Positions 18,660 to 29,114 of a stretch of 29,216 nucleotides of DNA are shown in pieces. The translations under genes were made by a program, and so were the position numbers. The notes below the pieces were generated by a model, which saw only the letters and a list, made by a program, of their open reading frames with translations, was not told where the DNA came from and did not search any database. The stretch spans positions 1-29,216 of the forward strand of contig CAJNOQ010001707.1 in NCBI GenBank assembly GCA_905250885.1, in the 5' to 3' direction. Source of the stretch: Didymodactylos carnosus (lineage: Eukaryota; Rotifera; Eurotatoria; Philodinida; Philodinidae). The first letter of the stretch is position 1, and each line of letters opens with the position of its first letter.

Positions 18660-19709
18660 TTCTCATAATTCAGACTCCAATATCGCATTAAATGAAGCAT
18701 TATGAAAACTCGAGTCTAGCACAACTTTGATCCACTACTCGAGATGTATTTCTCATGAAAGCTTAAAGTTTTTCTGATGGGTCTTCTCCAATCAAAAGCG
18801 GGAGGCCTCCCCCTTTCCAGCCACTCTGTACAGGATGGCGATTCTCGTCGATTTAATGAACAGTAGCATAAAGCAAAAATAGTTTGACCCACGATGAGTT
18901 GACTAAAGCAGCTAACGATTCTTGAACGTCGAATATTGTGTAAGTAATATCAACGCTTGAAAAAATTAATTCCACAATAACTAATAAAGAGCACATATAA
19001 ACAGATGAAACGACAGAAAAGGATATAAGATAACAGATAGCAAGAAATAAAATAAAAGAAGAAAAAATGATAACCATCGTTTTGTTGTCTACTGAACGTA
19101 TATAAAACCACTTCTCCACTGATCACACACTTACAACACAACTGAAGAAGACTAATGAAAGTAATCGGAATATATTTTGTAATATTACATTGTTAAAAAA
19201 TTTCGTTACTTTTGTTATTTCATTTCTAACCGTGTTTCAAATAAAACTGTAAGTAGAACAAGTCTTCTTAAAAAGGCGAATAATTCAGGACAAGAGCACA
19301 CACTCATCTATCTTCACCCTCATTATCCTCCTGCTTCGATTGGTCACTAATTGTCAAAACACCCTCACGTCACTCCCACCTCTTCACCCACACTCATCTG
19401 ATAGAGGTTACATTTTTTTCCTACAATATTGAACTAATAGCTCGAGAATAGGTCTACAATCGAGAAAAAGTTGTCTAAAATCTATTGTTTAAAGCTACTC
19501 CTTACCTAATCAGCGGAGCTAACGTCTACCACATAAAATTACTGTTTAAAATATTTATATATGAATCATGTAGATTAAATACGATATTATTTGAAAATAA
19601 TCAGGGTGAAAAACACATAATAAATGATAAATAGACTTTAATTGTAGCTACTAGAGTCCTAGTATCGTTTTGTTACTGCTATAAGGAATCAAACACGAGC
19701 GTTTTCTCT
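18660..19709. other. Noncoding stretch downstream of the kinase
   Basis: Mostly AT-rich. CACCCTCA and CACCCACACTCATC strings lie at 19313-19400. A minus-strand hydrophobic frame at 18853-19119 is discussed as rejected. Confidence 0.4.
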
Positions 19710-20705
19710 TTAGGTTAACAACTGTTTGTAGCATGAATAAATTTTCGTATCTGTTTTATTATCATGTTCAAACTTATCTATTGGTACGTAAACATAATTT
19801 TTATCTAATAATTGTTTCATATAATCAATATAATTTGCTAATCCAAATAAAAAATTTTCATCAGACTGATTTGAATTTGTTTGTGGAAATACATGCGCGA
19901 AATCAATTAAGCGAACATCAACAAATGTACTTTTGTTCAACTCTTGGTCATTATCATCACCTTCATAAACAACCATTAATGATGATGATATCAATACAAA
20001 TGTATGCTGTTGTTTCATATAATCTTGCAATTCATTTAATTTATTTATTACCAATTCGATAACATCTAAACGTAAATGAATTGGTGCACCATAAAAATAA
20101 GCAATACCATGTAGAATATCTGTTTTATTCAATGATCGAACACAACGTTTGTCATGATATTCATAATATTTAGAACGATAGATTTTCCATCCAGATAACT
20201 GAAAACCAATTTCAGCTACAACTGAATTTTTTGACATTCGATGGATTTTTTCTTCATTTGCTTCTTTATCATATGTAATACGACCTATCTTAATATCAGT
20301 TATGCATGGATGTTTAAATGGTTGAATAATATTTTCTAATATTATATAAGACATTTTTTGACATTTATATGTACCTAAATAATGTGGTAAAAATTTTCGT
20401 AAATTAATTAAATCTTCTGAATTATACTTTGACTTGGATGTTTGACAAAAAACATCAATATAAAATTGTTCTTCACATGGACCACGAGGGGGATTTAACA
20501 ATGGTTTTAATACATCTCCATTTGAATGTTGTAATAAACCATATTTTGTTTTAGACTGATCATAAAAATGTCCAGCGATCTGATGCTCTAATGGACGAGA
20601 ATTTGGTGGTAGCTCAATAAAACTATTATTACCATCATCATTAATGTTATTCTTGTCACATTTCACGTGATGACTACTATTATCAGTAGCAGCAGAGCTC
20701 TTCAT
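19710..20705 (-). CDS. Inositol polyphosphate multikinase family protein, 331 residues
   Basis: A complete single-exon gene of the IPK superfamily, which phosphorylates soluble inositol phosphates such as IP3 and IP4 to higher forms using ATP. Motifs in order: PLEHQIAGHF (38-47) and KYGLLQHSNGDVLKPLL (54-70) as the N-lobe ATP region. PCITDIKIG (133-141) is the signature P-x3-D-x-K-x-G that binds inositol phosphate. SSLMVVYEG (241-249) is the SSLL-like motif. DVRLIDFAH (263-271) has the catalytic D-F. GLANYIDYM lies near 288-296. Length and order fit IPMK better than the longer IP3K and IP6K, but IP6K is not excluded by eye. The first 30 residues are polar and probably disordered. No lesions. 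It is flanked by 133-bp direct repeats. No clear poly(A) signal was seen. Confidence 0.9.
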   Translation of the reverse strand: MKSSAATDNSSHHVKCDKNNINDDGNNSFIELPPNSRPLEHQIAGHFYDQSKTKYGLLQHSNGDVLKPLLNPPRGPCEEQFYIDVFCQTSKSKYNSEDLINLRKFLPHYLGTYKCQKMSYIILENIIQPFKHPCITDIKIGRITYDKEANEEKIHRMSKNSVVAEIGFQLSGWKIYRSKYYEYHDKRCVRSLNKTDILHGIAYFYGAPIHLRLDVIELVINKLNELQDYMKQQHTFVLISSSLMVVYEGDDNDQELNKSTFVDVRLIDFAHVFPQTNSNQSDENFLFGLANYIDYMKQLLDKNYVYVPIDKFEHDNKTDTKIYSCYKQLLT

Positions 20706-21139
20706 TATCGTTTTTAATTTTTCTAGCTAATCTACAAATAAACATGACAATATGTTGCTTTTTTCAATGGCTGAATGTCAAGATTAACTACAATGAAAAA
20801 CAATGTTTAGAAGAGCGTATACGAGACTAAAAGTCATGTGCTTAATCTACTTAACAGTAGAACTAGCAGAAAAGAAAAAAACTAAGAATCAACTGACGGG
20901 TTTGTAGCGTCAAGTAAAATCATCTGACAAATCTGTTCAAACTGACATGGAACAAAGTTGAATGACGACGAAGCGATTGAACGATTGCTACGATTTAATG
21001 TAATTAGAACGAAACTTTTATTTAGTAGAAATATGGTTTAACAAGATATTATTCTACATAGACACTTGTATTCTGAACACATAATACTATAAACAAGAAC
21101 TATCGAAAACAATGAACTGACATGTTGACTTCTATTTTT
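20706..21139. other. 5' region of the kinase gene
   Basis: AT-rich; it presumably holds the kinase promoter and leader, but I see no convincing TATA box on the minus strand and no other feature. Confidence 0.35.
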
Positions 21140-21272
21140 ATCATTTCCCAAAAGAAAACTGAAGTATTTTTTGAATGGTAATAACTGTATGTGTCTTTTG
21201 TCATAGTTGAATTATTGAACAATTAGTGTGTAATTTGATGTTTGTTTTCAAGATACATATTTAAAACTTTCC
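21140..21272 (+). repeat. 133-bp direct repeat, copy 2
   Basis: Second copy of the 18527-18659 sequence in the same orientation, 2.6 kb away. Together they bracket the kinase gene. Confidence 0.95.
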
Positions 21273-21351
21273 GAACTTGTTCCATTTGACCTATTCAAAG
21301 TCAAAAGACAAAAACGACAAAGGTTGAAAGTTGTGAAAGTCAATGTCTCTA

Positions 21352-24300
21352 TTACATACTAGGACGGTGTGGACTTAATTTTAGTGATGGATTTTCACGT
21401 AGTCGATATAATTTATCACATATTTTCATAGCTTCATCACCTAAATATCATTAATACACAATACTTACTTACAAATAAAAAAAGAAATAAAAAGCCTACG
21501 TACTATGCATGTCAAATAAAATACCAATTATAACTAGAAAAATAAACAAGAAGTACAATGTGTTAGCAAAAATATACCATATTTCGTTTAAAGAAATTAA
21601 TAAACATATTAATTGATAGTGTGGCGTAAGTTGATGCACATAAATAATATCAAATTTTCATTCTCTTGCTATCATATTTTAAACAGAAAACTTGAGCTCA
21701 AAAATAGAGTTATTTAGTATTTGTTTTCCTCTAGCAAACTAAAGAAAGAAAAATAAGGTATTTTTCAACTGACTATTTGCAAACTTTACAACTATGGTAA
21801 AGTCAAAAAATAGCTCGTTCAGTGCACAATGGGCAAACACGTCAACATTAGGTAGAAAATCGAAAGTGAGATTTTCCAAATTTTGAATAGTAATACATAT
21901 ACAATAACGAGAGTCCAATCTTTTGGTAAAAAACGTTTTGTTTTGAGACTTTGTATTGGTCCGAAAAAAATGAGTCACAAAAGCACATGTGTTTCACGCA
22001 CGGTAGGTGAAATTTTATCTCAATTATTTAGTTTTAGCTTTTCTGAGATTTTAATAAAATATGTGCTGAAAGTGGAGCGGCTAAGCTATCGACTGGTAAG
22101 AACAGTTTTGGTTGGAGCACGTTTCGAAACTTTTCGTGCTGAAGAAAAAAGGTTTCTGAAAGGAATGGTTTTCCAAAAAAAGTCTTCTTAGTAAAATCGC
22201 AACTACCCTGTTAGCAACTTGATGCAAGTACTTGATTACGTGCTAAGTACTTGTCAATGATCGAAATATTTGCCTTATTGCTAAGAAGTATTTTCTGAAT
22301 GTACTTGGTAACTAAGGACAAGTACTTACAAGTAAATTTACTTCTGAAAAAAAGGCAAGTACCGGCTCCATTACGCAGAAGAAGTACTTGTCCCAAGTAC
22401 GTTCTCTAGGGCTATTACACACACTAGATAAAAAGACTCGTTAAATGAAACTCTGACAGCATGTTGTAGTAGTCTCAGCATAGAGTCAATAGTAATACTA
22501 TCAAGTGTTCTCATACTGCATAACTACAACTCAATAAACAATCAACTCAATAAACATAACTTTATTTATGATCAAATGAAAGCGACTTCCAAGCGTGTTC
22601 GCATGACGCAAGAATGATCTCACAAGCACTTTTTACTTCTTCATAAGCGTAGCCGTGAGATCCACTTTGGTTCCTCCTGACCTCCTCCCTCCAAAACTAC
22701 ACGTCAACTGTTAGAGATCTTGTCATCCCACACACTACTCCACTAATGCTGCAAAAAACACAAGGTATTGACTAGGTGGGTTTTCTAGAAATCCCGTAAA
22801 AATCCTAAGTTGCTCATAAATATTACATGTAAACTAATCTGATGTTTGCACTCAGCATGTTGATTTTTCCATAATTTAGTATTTTTACTCATCTAGAATT
22901 AGAACTATATGACGAGATAGTAAATATACCATAATCTTCTCTGAATTTCCTTCTTAGATGAAGATTATTACTGTCTAACCAACCTCTACCAGAGATGATT
23001 TAGTAAATCGTGTCGCAATGTACAGAAGAGGCAACAATGTGACTTTCCAGATCGCAAAAGAAATATCCTGCTAGGAACGCTGACACTACATTTTCGTCCA
23101 CAAACCGGTGGGTAATAGAGACAATCAAGGGGAGAATTCAGCAATTTAGGTTTTATGATAGAATGTTTTAAACTGGGTCTTTGTCAAGTGTTTCTGCCCA
23201 CCTATTGTATAAACTAACTAATACGTTCAGGCTACTATTCTGCCAGGCCATATCTAGACCTATATAAAATTTACGATAAAACAGTATGATGATACATTTT
23301 TTGATTCTTCAAGACGGTTTTCAGAGACGCTCATTAGTTTAAGCTTTGAGTGTACAAAAATTCCAAGATAGTTAAAGTTCGTGACATCATACATCCATGG
23401 ATGACTTCTTTTAATATCATACATGTCGCTGATATCATCAGCTTTAACGATCTAGAAATTTTTGTCATCTTACACGAAATTTAAAATCTGGAAGAAAACG
23501 GTATCGCTAATGAAGGAATTTGTCTTTTCAAGTGTGATCCACTTTCTGTAAAATAGTCGATCAAAGCTGGACAATTGAGGGTGAGGGTGAAAAGTACAAT
23601 GTAGAACCCGTTCCATCATGACAAGAAAAAGTCGACCTAACTGATGGATACCAATATTTAGTTATGTGGATGATTTTTGTTTCCTCCTTTCTCTCTGTCT
23701 TAGTCAGCTTGACATCAAAAGAAATTTCAAAGCTTAGGGTATTTTCAAAGTTAGCTAAATCGGAAAATTATCATCTGTCGGATAAAATCTCTTAAAGCCT
23801 TTGGCTGCAAATTTTCGCTATAAGAAAAAGGTTTTCTGTAGAACGGATTTCCCAGAAACCGTTTTAATGATCTTAGGTGTTGATTTACGCATGGTTCGAT
23901 TTGGCTATCATCGGCAAGCTTGAAAAACAATTGGTGCAGGAAAAATCAGTTTTTTGAGGTTTTTCAGTGGTCAAAAGCCGTAAAGTTTCTGGAAAGCCGA
24001 CTCTGAAGTTCCGTACAACTCTAACAGCGTTCCTTATGAAGGAGCATATGCGAAAACCTATAAATACTAATTTTCAAGTGGTTTGGAACTACTTAACACC
24101 AAATGTTGACTTGCCATGAGCAATTACCCACTGTGCAAGGAGCGATAATCAATCATCTATTGTTCAAAGTATTTTTAAAAGTGATAAACAGTACTTTTTT
24201 CCAATGGTTTTTAGTTCAAACCGTCATGCTCTGTGAATCCCGTTTTGACATCCGTTACTACTGAACCTCGTTCATGTACAATTCTCTGCACTCTTCAATC

Positions 24301-24360
24301 AGCAATTATTTAAATTAAAACTTACTTGAAACAATTAGTCCTGTACGACCGTGACCACCC
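21352..24360 (-). CDS. Partial protein tyrosine phosphatase-like gene: active-site and C-terminal exons
   Basis: Three exons join in phase on the minus strand. Exon 24360-24326 (35 bp, TTTATTTAG before, GTAAGT after) encodes GGHGRTGLIVS. Exon 21533-21504 (30 bp, TTTTCTAG before, GTACGT after) encodes IIGILFDMH. Exon 21440-21352 (89 bp) encodes SDEAMKICDKLYRLRE then NPSLKLSPHRPSM and TAA. G-G-H-G-R-T-G is the phosphate-binding loop of Cys-dependent phosphatases (C-x5-R). An E-A-x-x-x-C-x-x-L-x-x-x-R helix and an S-P-x-x-P tail follow at the expected distance. The first split codon would complete a tryptophan after the catalytic Cys, but the upstream exon with H-C was not found within the window. 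The first intron is 2.8 kb, the second 63 bp. Truncated gene or pseudogene; the family call is an inference. Confidence 0.5.
21535..22210. other. Large-intron sequence, left part
   Basis: AT-rich filler with no recognised gene. The open frame continuing upstream of the 30-bp exon is best read as intron, because the exon joins in phase to the distant active-site exon. Confidence 0.35.
22217..22410. repeat. AAGTACTT-rich element, MITE-like
   Basis: The self-complementary motif AAGTACTT, or close variants, occurs about nine times in both orientations in under 200 bp (for example near 22225, 22244, 22320, 22383). Such clusters are seen in hAT-type nonautonomous elements. The ends are not clear. 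Confidence 0.5.
22411..23167. other. Noncoding intron sequence
   Basis: Nothing recognised. Confidence 0.4.
23168..23450 (-). pseudogene. Non-LTR retrotransposon (LINE) reverse transcriptase fragment
   Basis: The minus strand reads VKADDISDMYDIKRSHPWMY, then DVTNFNYLGIFVHSKLKL with VSENRLEESK. After a frameshift near 23266 it reads YIGLDMAWQNSSLNVLVSLY with NRWAETLDKDPV, then a stop at 23168-23170. F-x-Y-L-G-I near the end of the palm, followed by a basic helix and L-x-x-L-Y-x-x-W, is the usual LINE RT palm-to-thumb sequence. The catalytic A-D-D block upstream was not found. It lies inside the 2.8-kb phosphatase intron, on the same strand as the gene. Confidence 0.5.
23451..24325. other. Noncoding intron sequence
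   Basis: Nothing firm. GGGTGAGGGTG at 23578-23590 is one of several telomere-like strings in the window. Confidence 0.35.
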
Positions 24361-25462
24361 CTAAATAAAATATTACTTTGTATAAAGTACGAGAGATATA
24401 CGGATTTCTTTAGTCCAAAGATTTTACTTTTTCGTCGAGAATGTTGTTGTCAACAAGAATTATGGTAAATGCGTACGTAACAAACAGCTTGAATAATGAA
24501 CTTTCCGCATCAAGATAAACGAGAAATCACATGAGGAAGTTTTTTTTCGCTTTTAGACAAACAAGGAATAAATCACAATTTACGTGACTAGAAAAAAACT
24601 TTATATCCACACTACTATCGTGATTTAGAAATCGTCAAATTCGTTAAGTTTAGAAGAGTAGAATGGTCGTTCGTTTCCGAAGAAGCTGATGTTGCAGATT
24701 ATTGTGTGCCACTATCATTCCGAGAATTGCTAAGGTGAGTTTTGGTACAATTCCTTGCCAATAGAAGGTCTACTTGCATCACTCTTCATGTTAGCCAATC
24801 AGGGAGCGAATGTCTGCTGGAACTAAGACTCAGCGCGCATGCATTGACGGTTTGAAAGCGCCTGTAGATTCAGGACTGGTCTTCCAAACGCGAGAACTTA
24901 ACTCAAGATCTTTTCAATATCTCATATAGTTCTACAAGTTTCTATCAGAAACAGGGGTATTAACTTAGTGTTACTTTCGAAAATAAAGCTAAAGGAAAGC
25001 TTTATTTTTTAAAAATAACCATAAATAAATGAAAAATTGTTTACTGTTATAAAGTAAAGGTGAAATAAAAACTAAAGATTTTATGGATGGTATTAACTTT
25101 CTGCGATCATGGCTTTCCTCGGAACTTGATATGTTTGTTCTATTCAACTTACTGTTTCCGAGCTTGGGCTGTTTCAGCTGATCTGGGCACGCATCAGGTT
25201 TTTTTTTCATAAAATATCTCGATTAACGGCGATAATTTTACCTAGTCCAAGAAATATCGCGCTGAACATTAGAACTATCACGGCATAATAAGTTTATCGG
25301 TCTATACCCCATATAAAATATTGTACCACTAAAGAAGCTTACCACGATAATTCTAAAGTTTATCGAGGTAAAATAAAGCATTGCGCTAGTGCTAAAATGC
25401 ATCGCGATGAAACTTATTATCTCGAAAACATTGCAAATATATTTTAGCTCAATAAAGCTAGA
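24361..25462. other. Noncoding stretch with one small hairpin
   Basis: AAAATAAAGCT and AGCTTTATTTT form a hairpin at about 24980-25008. No exon carrying the missing H-C of the phosphatase was seen. Region 25280-25425 has several GTTTATCG/CGATAAAC-like inverted strings of low confidence. Confidence 0.4.
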
Positions 25463-25477
25463 CAAAGGACCCTGTCG
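25463..25477 (+). repeat. Solo 15-base copy of the transposon's left tip
   Basis: CAAAGGACCCTGTCG is identical to 2579-2593, the left end of the inverted-repeat transposon with its two flanking bases. Similarity stops directly after it (CATTTC versus GATAAG). No partner end was found nearby. Confidence 0.5.
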
Positions 25478-27082
25478 CATTTCAAAAGTATGTCGAACGA
25501 GAAAGCTATATATCAGGTTTTGTAGAGCTTCTCGCGGCGGATCTAAATCTGTATTGGGATTGGGTTAATACCTTCTGGTTCCGAGATGTGGGTGTTACCA
25601 TGTTTTAGGTCTATAATCGGTATTGATGTAAGAGGAAAAATCGAGATTCGGTAATGTAATATAATGAGATGTTGTCTTACCCATATTCTTGTAGAGCAAT
25701 GAAAACTGTACAAACTAGTTCGATAATGGGTAATAGAGCCTAGTTCTTCTAGGAAAAATGGGTCTACGAAAAAAAATCGATCATACACATACTGCATGTG
25801 TGCAGTAAATTAGCTGTAAAATCCAAATGTTATGGAGAAACAAATCGTAATTTTGTCAAAAACTGTATGAGTATGCGCTCTATCTGGCACATTCATATAG
25901 AGGTCTGAAATCTATCTGCGTCTATGGGGAAAAAAAATCTTTACTGGAAAAAAGTATACCAGAATAGGGTATATTTTGGGTCTTAAACTTGTTTTTTTCT
26001 GGTCTAATTTACTTATCAACCAGTTTTAACGCCATATTCGTTGAGTCGGACGGAGTTTTATCCGGTTTTCTCTTCGGGAACATAGTGCAACCAAGATGAA
26101 TCATTCATCTTAGACTCGCTTCGAGATTGAGCTTAGAATGAATACACAGCAATTTTATTTTCAAACACGCTCTCTACTTGTCATAGAAACTATGTTAACG
26201 GCTTTTTGAACTTTTAGAAAGATTTCGATTGTTACTTCTAAAACAGCTTCAGTCTAAGACTTCTTCAAGTTCTTTCGTGTATTTCTCAATTAAAGTTCGA
26301 CATATAACTGGCATTCGATCTTAAAATAAAAGTGAGCATGATTGATGCTTTGTGGTTCACATTGAATATTACCGATAAGGTAACGTTTGCCATATGTAAA
26401 GAAAGCATTCACGTTTGGACTGTCAGAGAATGTTTACCCGTAGATAATATCGCTAGGATCAGTTCGTTATTAGATTCAATCTAATATTCCGTGAATGAGA
26501 CAGAATGACTGAGCCCCAATCCTCTGTACGTCAAACAGAACCGAACTGATTGAAAACTGAATTACATCCTGAGAGTCACTAACAACAACGCGATCGTACG
26601 GCGAGGATTCTCACAATTGTTATAAAAAGCATTAATCTTGGATGCATTTCTCACTTCTGTGCATTTTTATTTTGAGATCTTTGCACACTCAACATTGATT
26701 GAGCCTATATATTGAGAAAATCCTTAGATTTCATTATTTAAAAGTGCTTTAAGAACAGAGTAAAAAGTAGGTGAAAACATAAAGATAGTAATCGATATTT
26801 TTGACTTTTATAAGATGGTGAAAACGAAGGGGACCAAAAATATCTCTGATGCCATTTTGTAGAACTCGACGAATACTACAAATAAGAGAAAAAGAAACAA
26901 ATCGACACACGAAAAGAAAACGAATACTTTTTGTGCTGAAAAGGTCTGAAAGTTGGCTATTTTGAAAAGCGAGCCTTCAGGGATGGGCTCAAAAACGGAG
27001 GTAGATATCGGCCTTACTCTTTTGTAAAGCTCCTTCGATCATACAAAGAGAAAGGAGTTCCACTTTATACCCAAAATCAGGG
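25478..27082. other. Noncoding stretch
   Basis: AT-rich, with short palindromes such as AAGATGAATCATTCATCTT near 26094. I see no gene, splice-framed exon or long repeat. Confidence 0.4.
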
Positions 27083-27290
27083 ATCTTTATCTTATGTTGG
27101 CCTCCCTGCTTTGCGAGGGTATGTATCTTAAAGAACCATGCGTCTTTATCGTATATGGTAAGAGTCGTTATCTCACATAGTAGGAGTCTTTATCTTACAA
27201 GGCAATAGCATTTACCTCAATGACCACACGTCTTTATCTTAGATGGTTATAATGTTTGTCTTACGGACCTATAATGTTTTGGATGCAAGA
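27083..27290 (+). repeat. Degenerate ~22-bp tandem repeat
   Basis: About eight units based on GTCTTTATCTTAYATGGTAA, for example at 27144, 27168, 27190 and 27230. Copies are diverged and spaced 20-36 bp. Confidence 0.65.
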
Positions 27291-28868
27291 CCACCGGTTT
27301 TGATTTAACACTGTATCATCACAACGTCTTGGTTTCCCTATTAAGGAGCTTCATATTTTAGCCCCCAGCGGGGCTATCTTGACAAGGCCGTTTTATTGGA
27401 TTAATCAACTCTTTAGCTTCGTTTTATCTATAGTACAAAAAGTTTTTGTTCTGCCTTCAGAAGAGGTAAAATCCTGAGTGCCATTTTTTCATTTTCGGCC
27501 ATTTTGTGACAGCTGGCCTGTGCTTGTAAAACTAGTATGACATGTTTTGAGTATCAGTACTTATACTACTCGAGCTACTTCTTCGTGTGGTATATTAAAC
27601 ATGCATGTTAACTCTATTCCTGTAAAGAAAAATAAGGCCGAAATTGCTTCATTGTAGGAGAGGTCGAAACTTGACATACTTGAAAAGGCATGTAGAATAA
27701 GACTGTTTTAGCGAACATGTGGTCGAGAGTGGCAAGTCTTCGTTGAAGTATCGACCCAGCAAAAAGCGCAGAAATTGTATTAAAAACAATTCTATACTGA
27801 TACACTACCAACTGTATTGAGATATAATCCCGACTCTTGACTATCACTGGGAAATAGTAGACACTAGATGGGCTATTTTTAAAAAACGTTTGATGTAACA
27901 TGAAGAGAATTGTACGAGGTTTATGAAAAGTTGAAGTTGTTCGTGAGCTGATTGTCAATTAAGCTTCTAATTTAATTTTTCTTTTAATTTTAATGAACGA
28001 AAGACCGTTCAAAAACAACAGTATCCATATTCTCTACAGGAGACGATGAAAATACACTTTTTCTATCCGGTTTTTACATATATGATAGAGCTCATGGTTC
28101 TGAACAATTGTAACAAGATTTTTACATCAGTAGATAGAGAAATGTTCCGTCTATCTACCTGCGAAGTGTCGTTTTTTTCCGAGTAAAAATGCTTCAGGTA
28201 CGCTCAAAATCGTGTGAAAATTAGAGAAGCTGTCCCGAATTACCCCAAGTTATTCTATTTATGGTTCTGGTCTAAAAATGTTTCTTTTCTACGATATATA
28301 CGATCTGTTTTGTTCATTTTTGTTCAGTTCGTTTATGAAGAATTTTTTTTCTTCTTAGAAATCTTAAAGCTGCATGCCTGAAGAATATTAATTATATATA
28401 AGCCCCCAGAAACTCATATGTTCCATTCTCCTTCCGTTTTTTGTTTTAATTCTTTGAGAAGATTGTGTTCTTATCATATGGCATTTGACTAATGAGAAAC
28501 CGAGAGCAGAAAAAACTTTCTTCTCTATGCCATCTATATTTTTTCTTTCTCTTTTCCGTCTAAACACAGAAATCACGTACAATGTGAAAGGAGTCTAACA
28601 TTACTAATTTGCTCTAGTATTCTTTGTTTAATTTTTACAGTTTATGATCTGAGCCACATATTTGCTGCGCTCATCAAAAGAGTAGCTATCTATTCCACCC
28701 AAACCAGTGATTAACATACCTTGTAATTTTGCTTATATCTCAATTCAAAATCTTCAGAGCTTTGGCTTTTTCGTCAAACGCTTGCCCTTTTAATATGAAA
28801 ATTTGGATCTTTAGCGAAGAGAAAAGGAATTTCAATTACAGTTAACACAAACAGTCGTCAAATGAAGT
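27291..28868. other. Noncoding stretch
   Basis: A perfect 7-bp hairpin TAGCCCC-CAGC-GGGGCTA lies near 27359-27377. A 114-codon minus-strand frame at 27614-27958 has no motif that I recognise. No other feature. Confidence 0.35.
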
Positions 28869-29114
28869 TTGGCACAAAATTTTCCGAAATTGTGCCGATT
28901 CAATTCTATATCCAAGGTTATGGAAAAGTTAACCATTCAGTTAAGCATTCAGATGAAAATGGTATCTGTTACAGTCGACAGTGGAAGTGCTATTAAAGAC
29001 GCTGTATCAGTATTTCAATGCGGAACACGATATTCTTGTAATGCTCACGACATTAATTTAACAATATCAACCGGTTCGGGCTTCTGGAAAATTTCGAAAT
29101 CGAAAAGCATATGA
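28869..29114 (+). pseudogene. hAT-type transposase fragment (possible)
   Basis: The frame contains VSVTVDSGSAIKDAV, then TRYSCNAHDINLTIS. In hAT transposases the second catalytic Asp sits in a T-D-x-G-S-N-x-x-x-A motif and is followed by C-x-A-H-x-L-N-L. Both patterns appear in the right order and spacing, with the Asn of the first motif changed. There is no intact surrounding ORF: the frame stops at 29114, and later codons in other frames are not clearly related. The upstream part is not recognisable. It reaches close to the right edge of the window, so more may lie outside. Confidence 0.35.

Noticed and set aside
18853..19119. Minus-strand 88-codon frame with long hydrophobic stretches, possible small membrane protein
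   Set aside because: AT-rich DNA readily gives F/I/L/V runs, a second overlapping frame looks equally hydrophobic, and there is no promoter, poly(A) signal or recognisable family.
18527..21272. LTR retrotransposon bounded by the 133-bp repeats
   Set aside because: The repeats lack TG...CA ends, no primer-binding site or polypurine tract is visible, and the interior encodes only an inositol kinase.
21504..21658. Continuous frame reading a hydrophobic, transmembrane-like segment upstream of the 30-bp phosphatase exon
   Set aside because: The frame has no start codon, whereas a TTTTCTAG acceptor at 21534 gives a 30-bp exon that joins in phase with the distant GGHGRTG exon, a better explanation.
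23640..23700. Plus-strand FSYVDDFCFL resembling the Y-x-DD block of a reverse transcriptase
   Set aside because: The codons on either side do not match the flanking blocks of Penelope, LTR or LINE reverse transcriptases, and the fragment is not in a position or frame that continues any element here.
27614..27958. Minus-strand 114-codon frame, considered as a GPCR fragment
   Set aside because: The LQRRLATLDH-like stretch vaguely recalls rotifer GPCR loops, but there is no clear transmembrane pattern and no second supporting motif.
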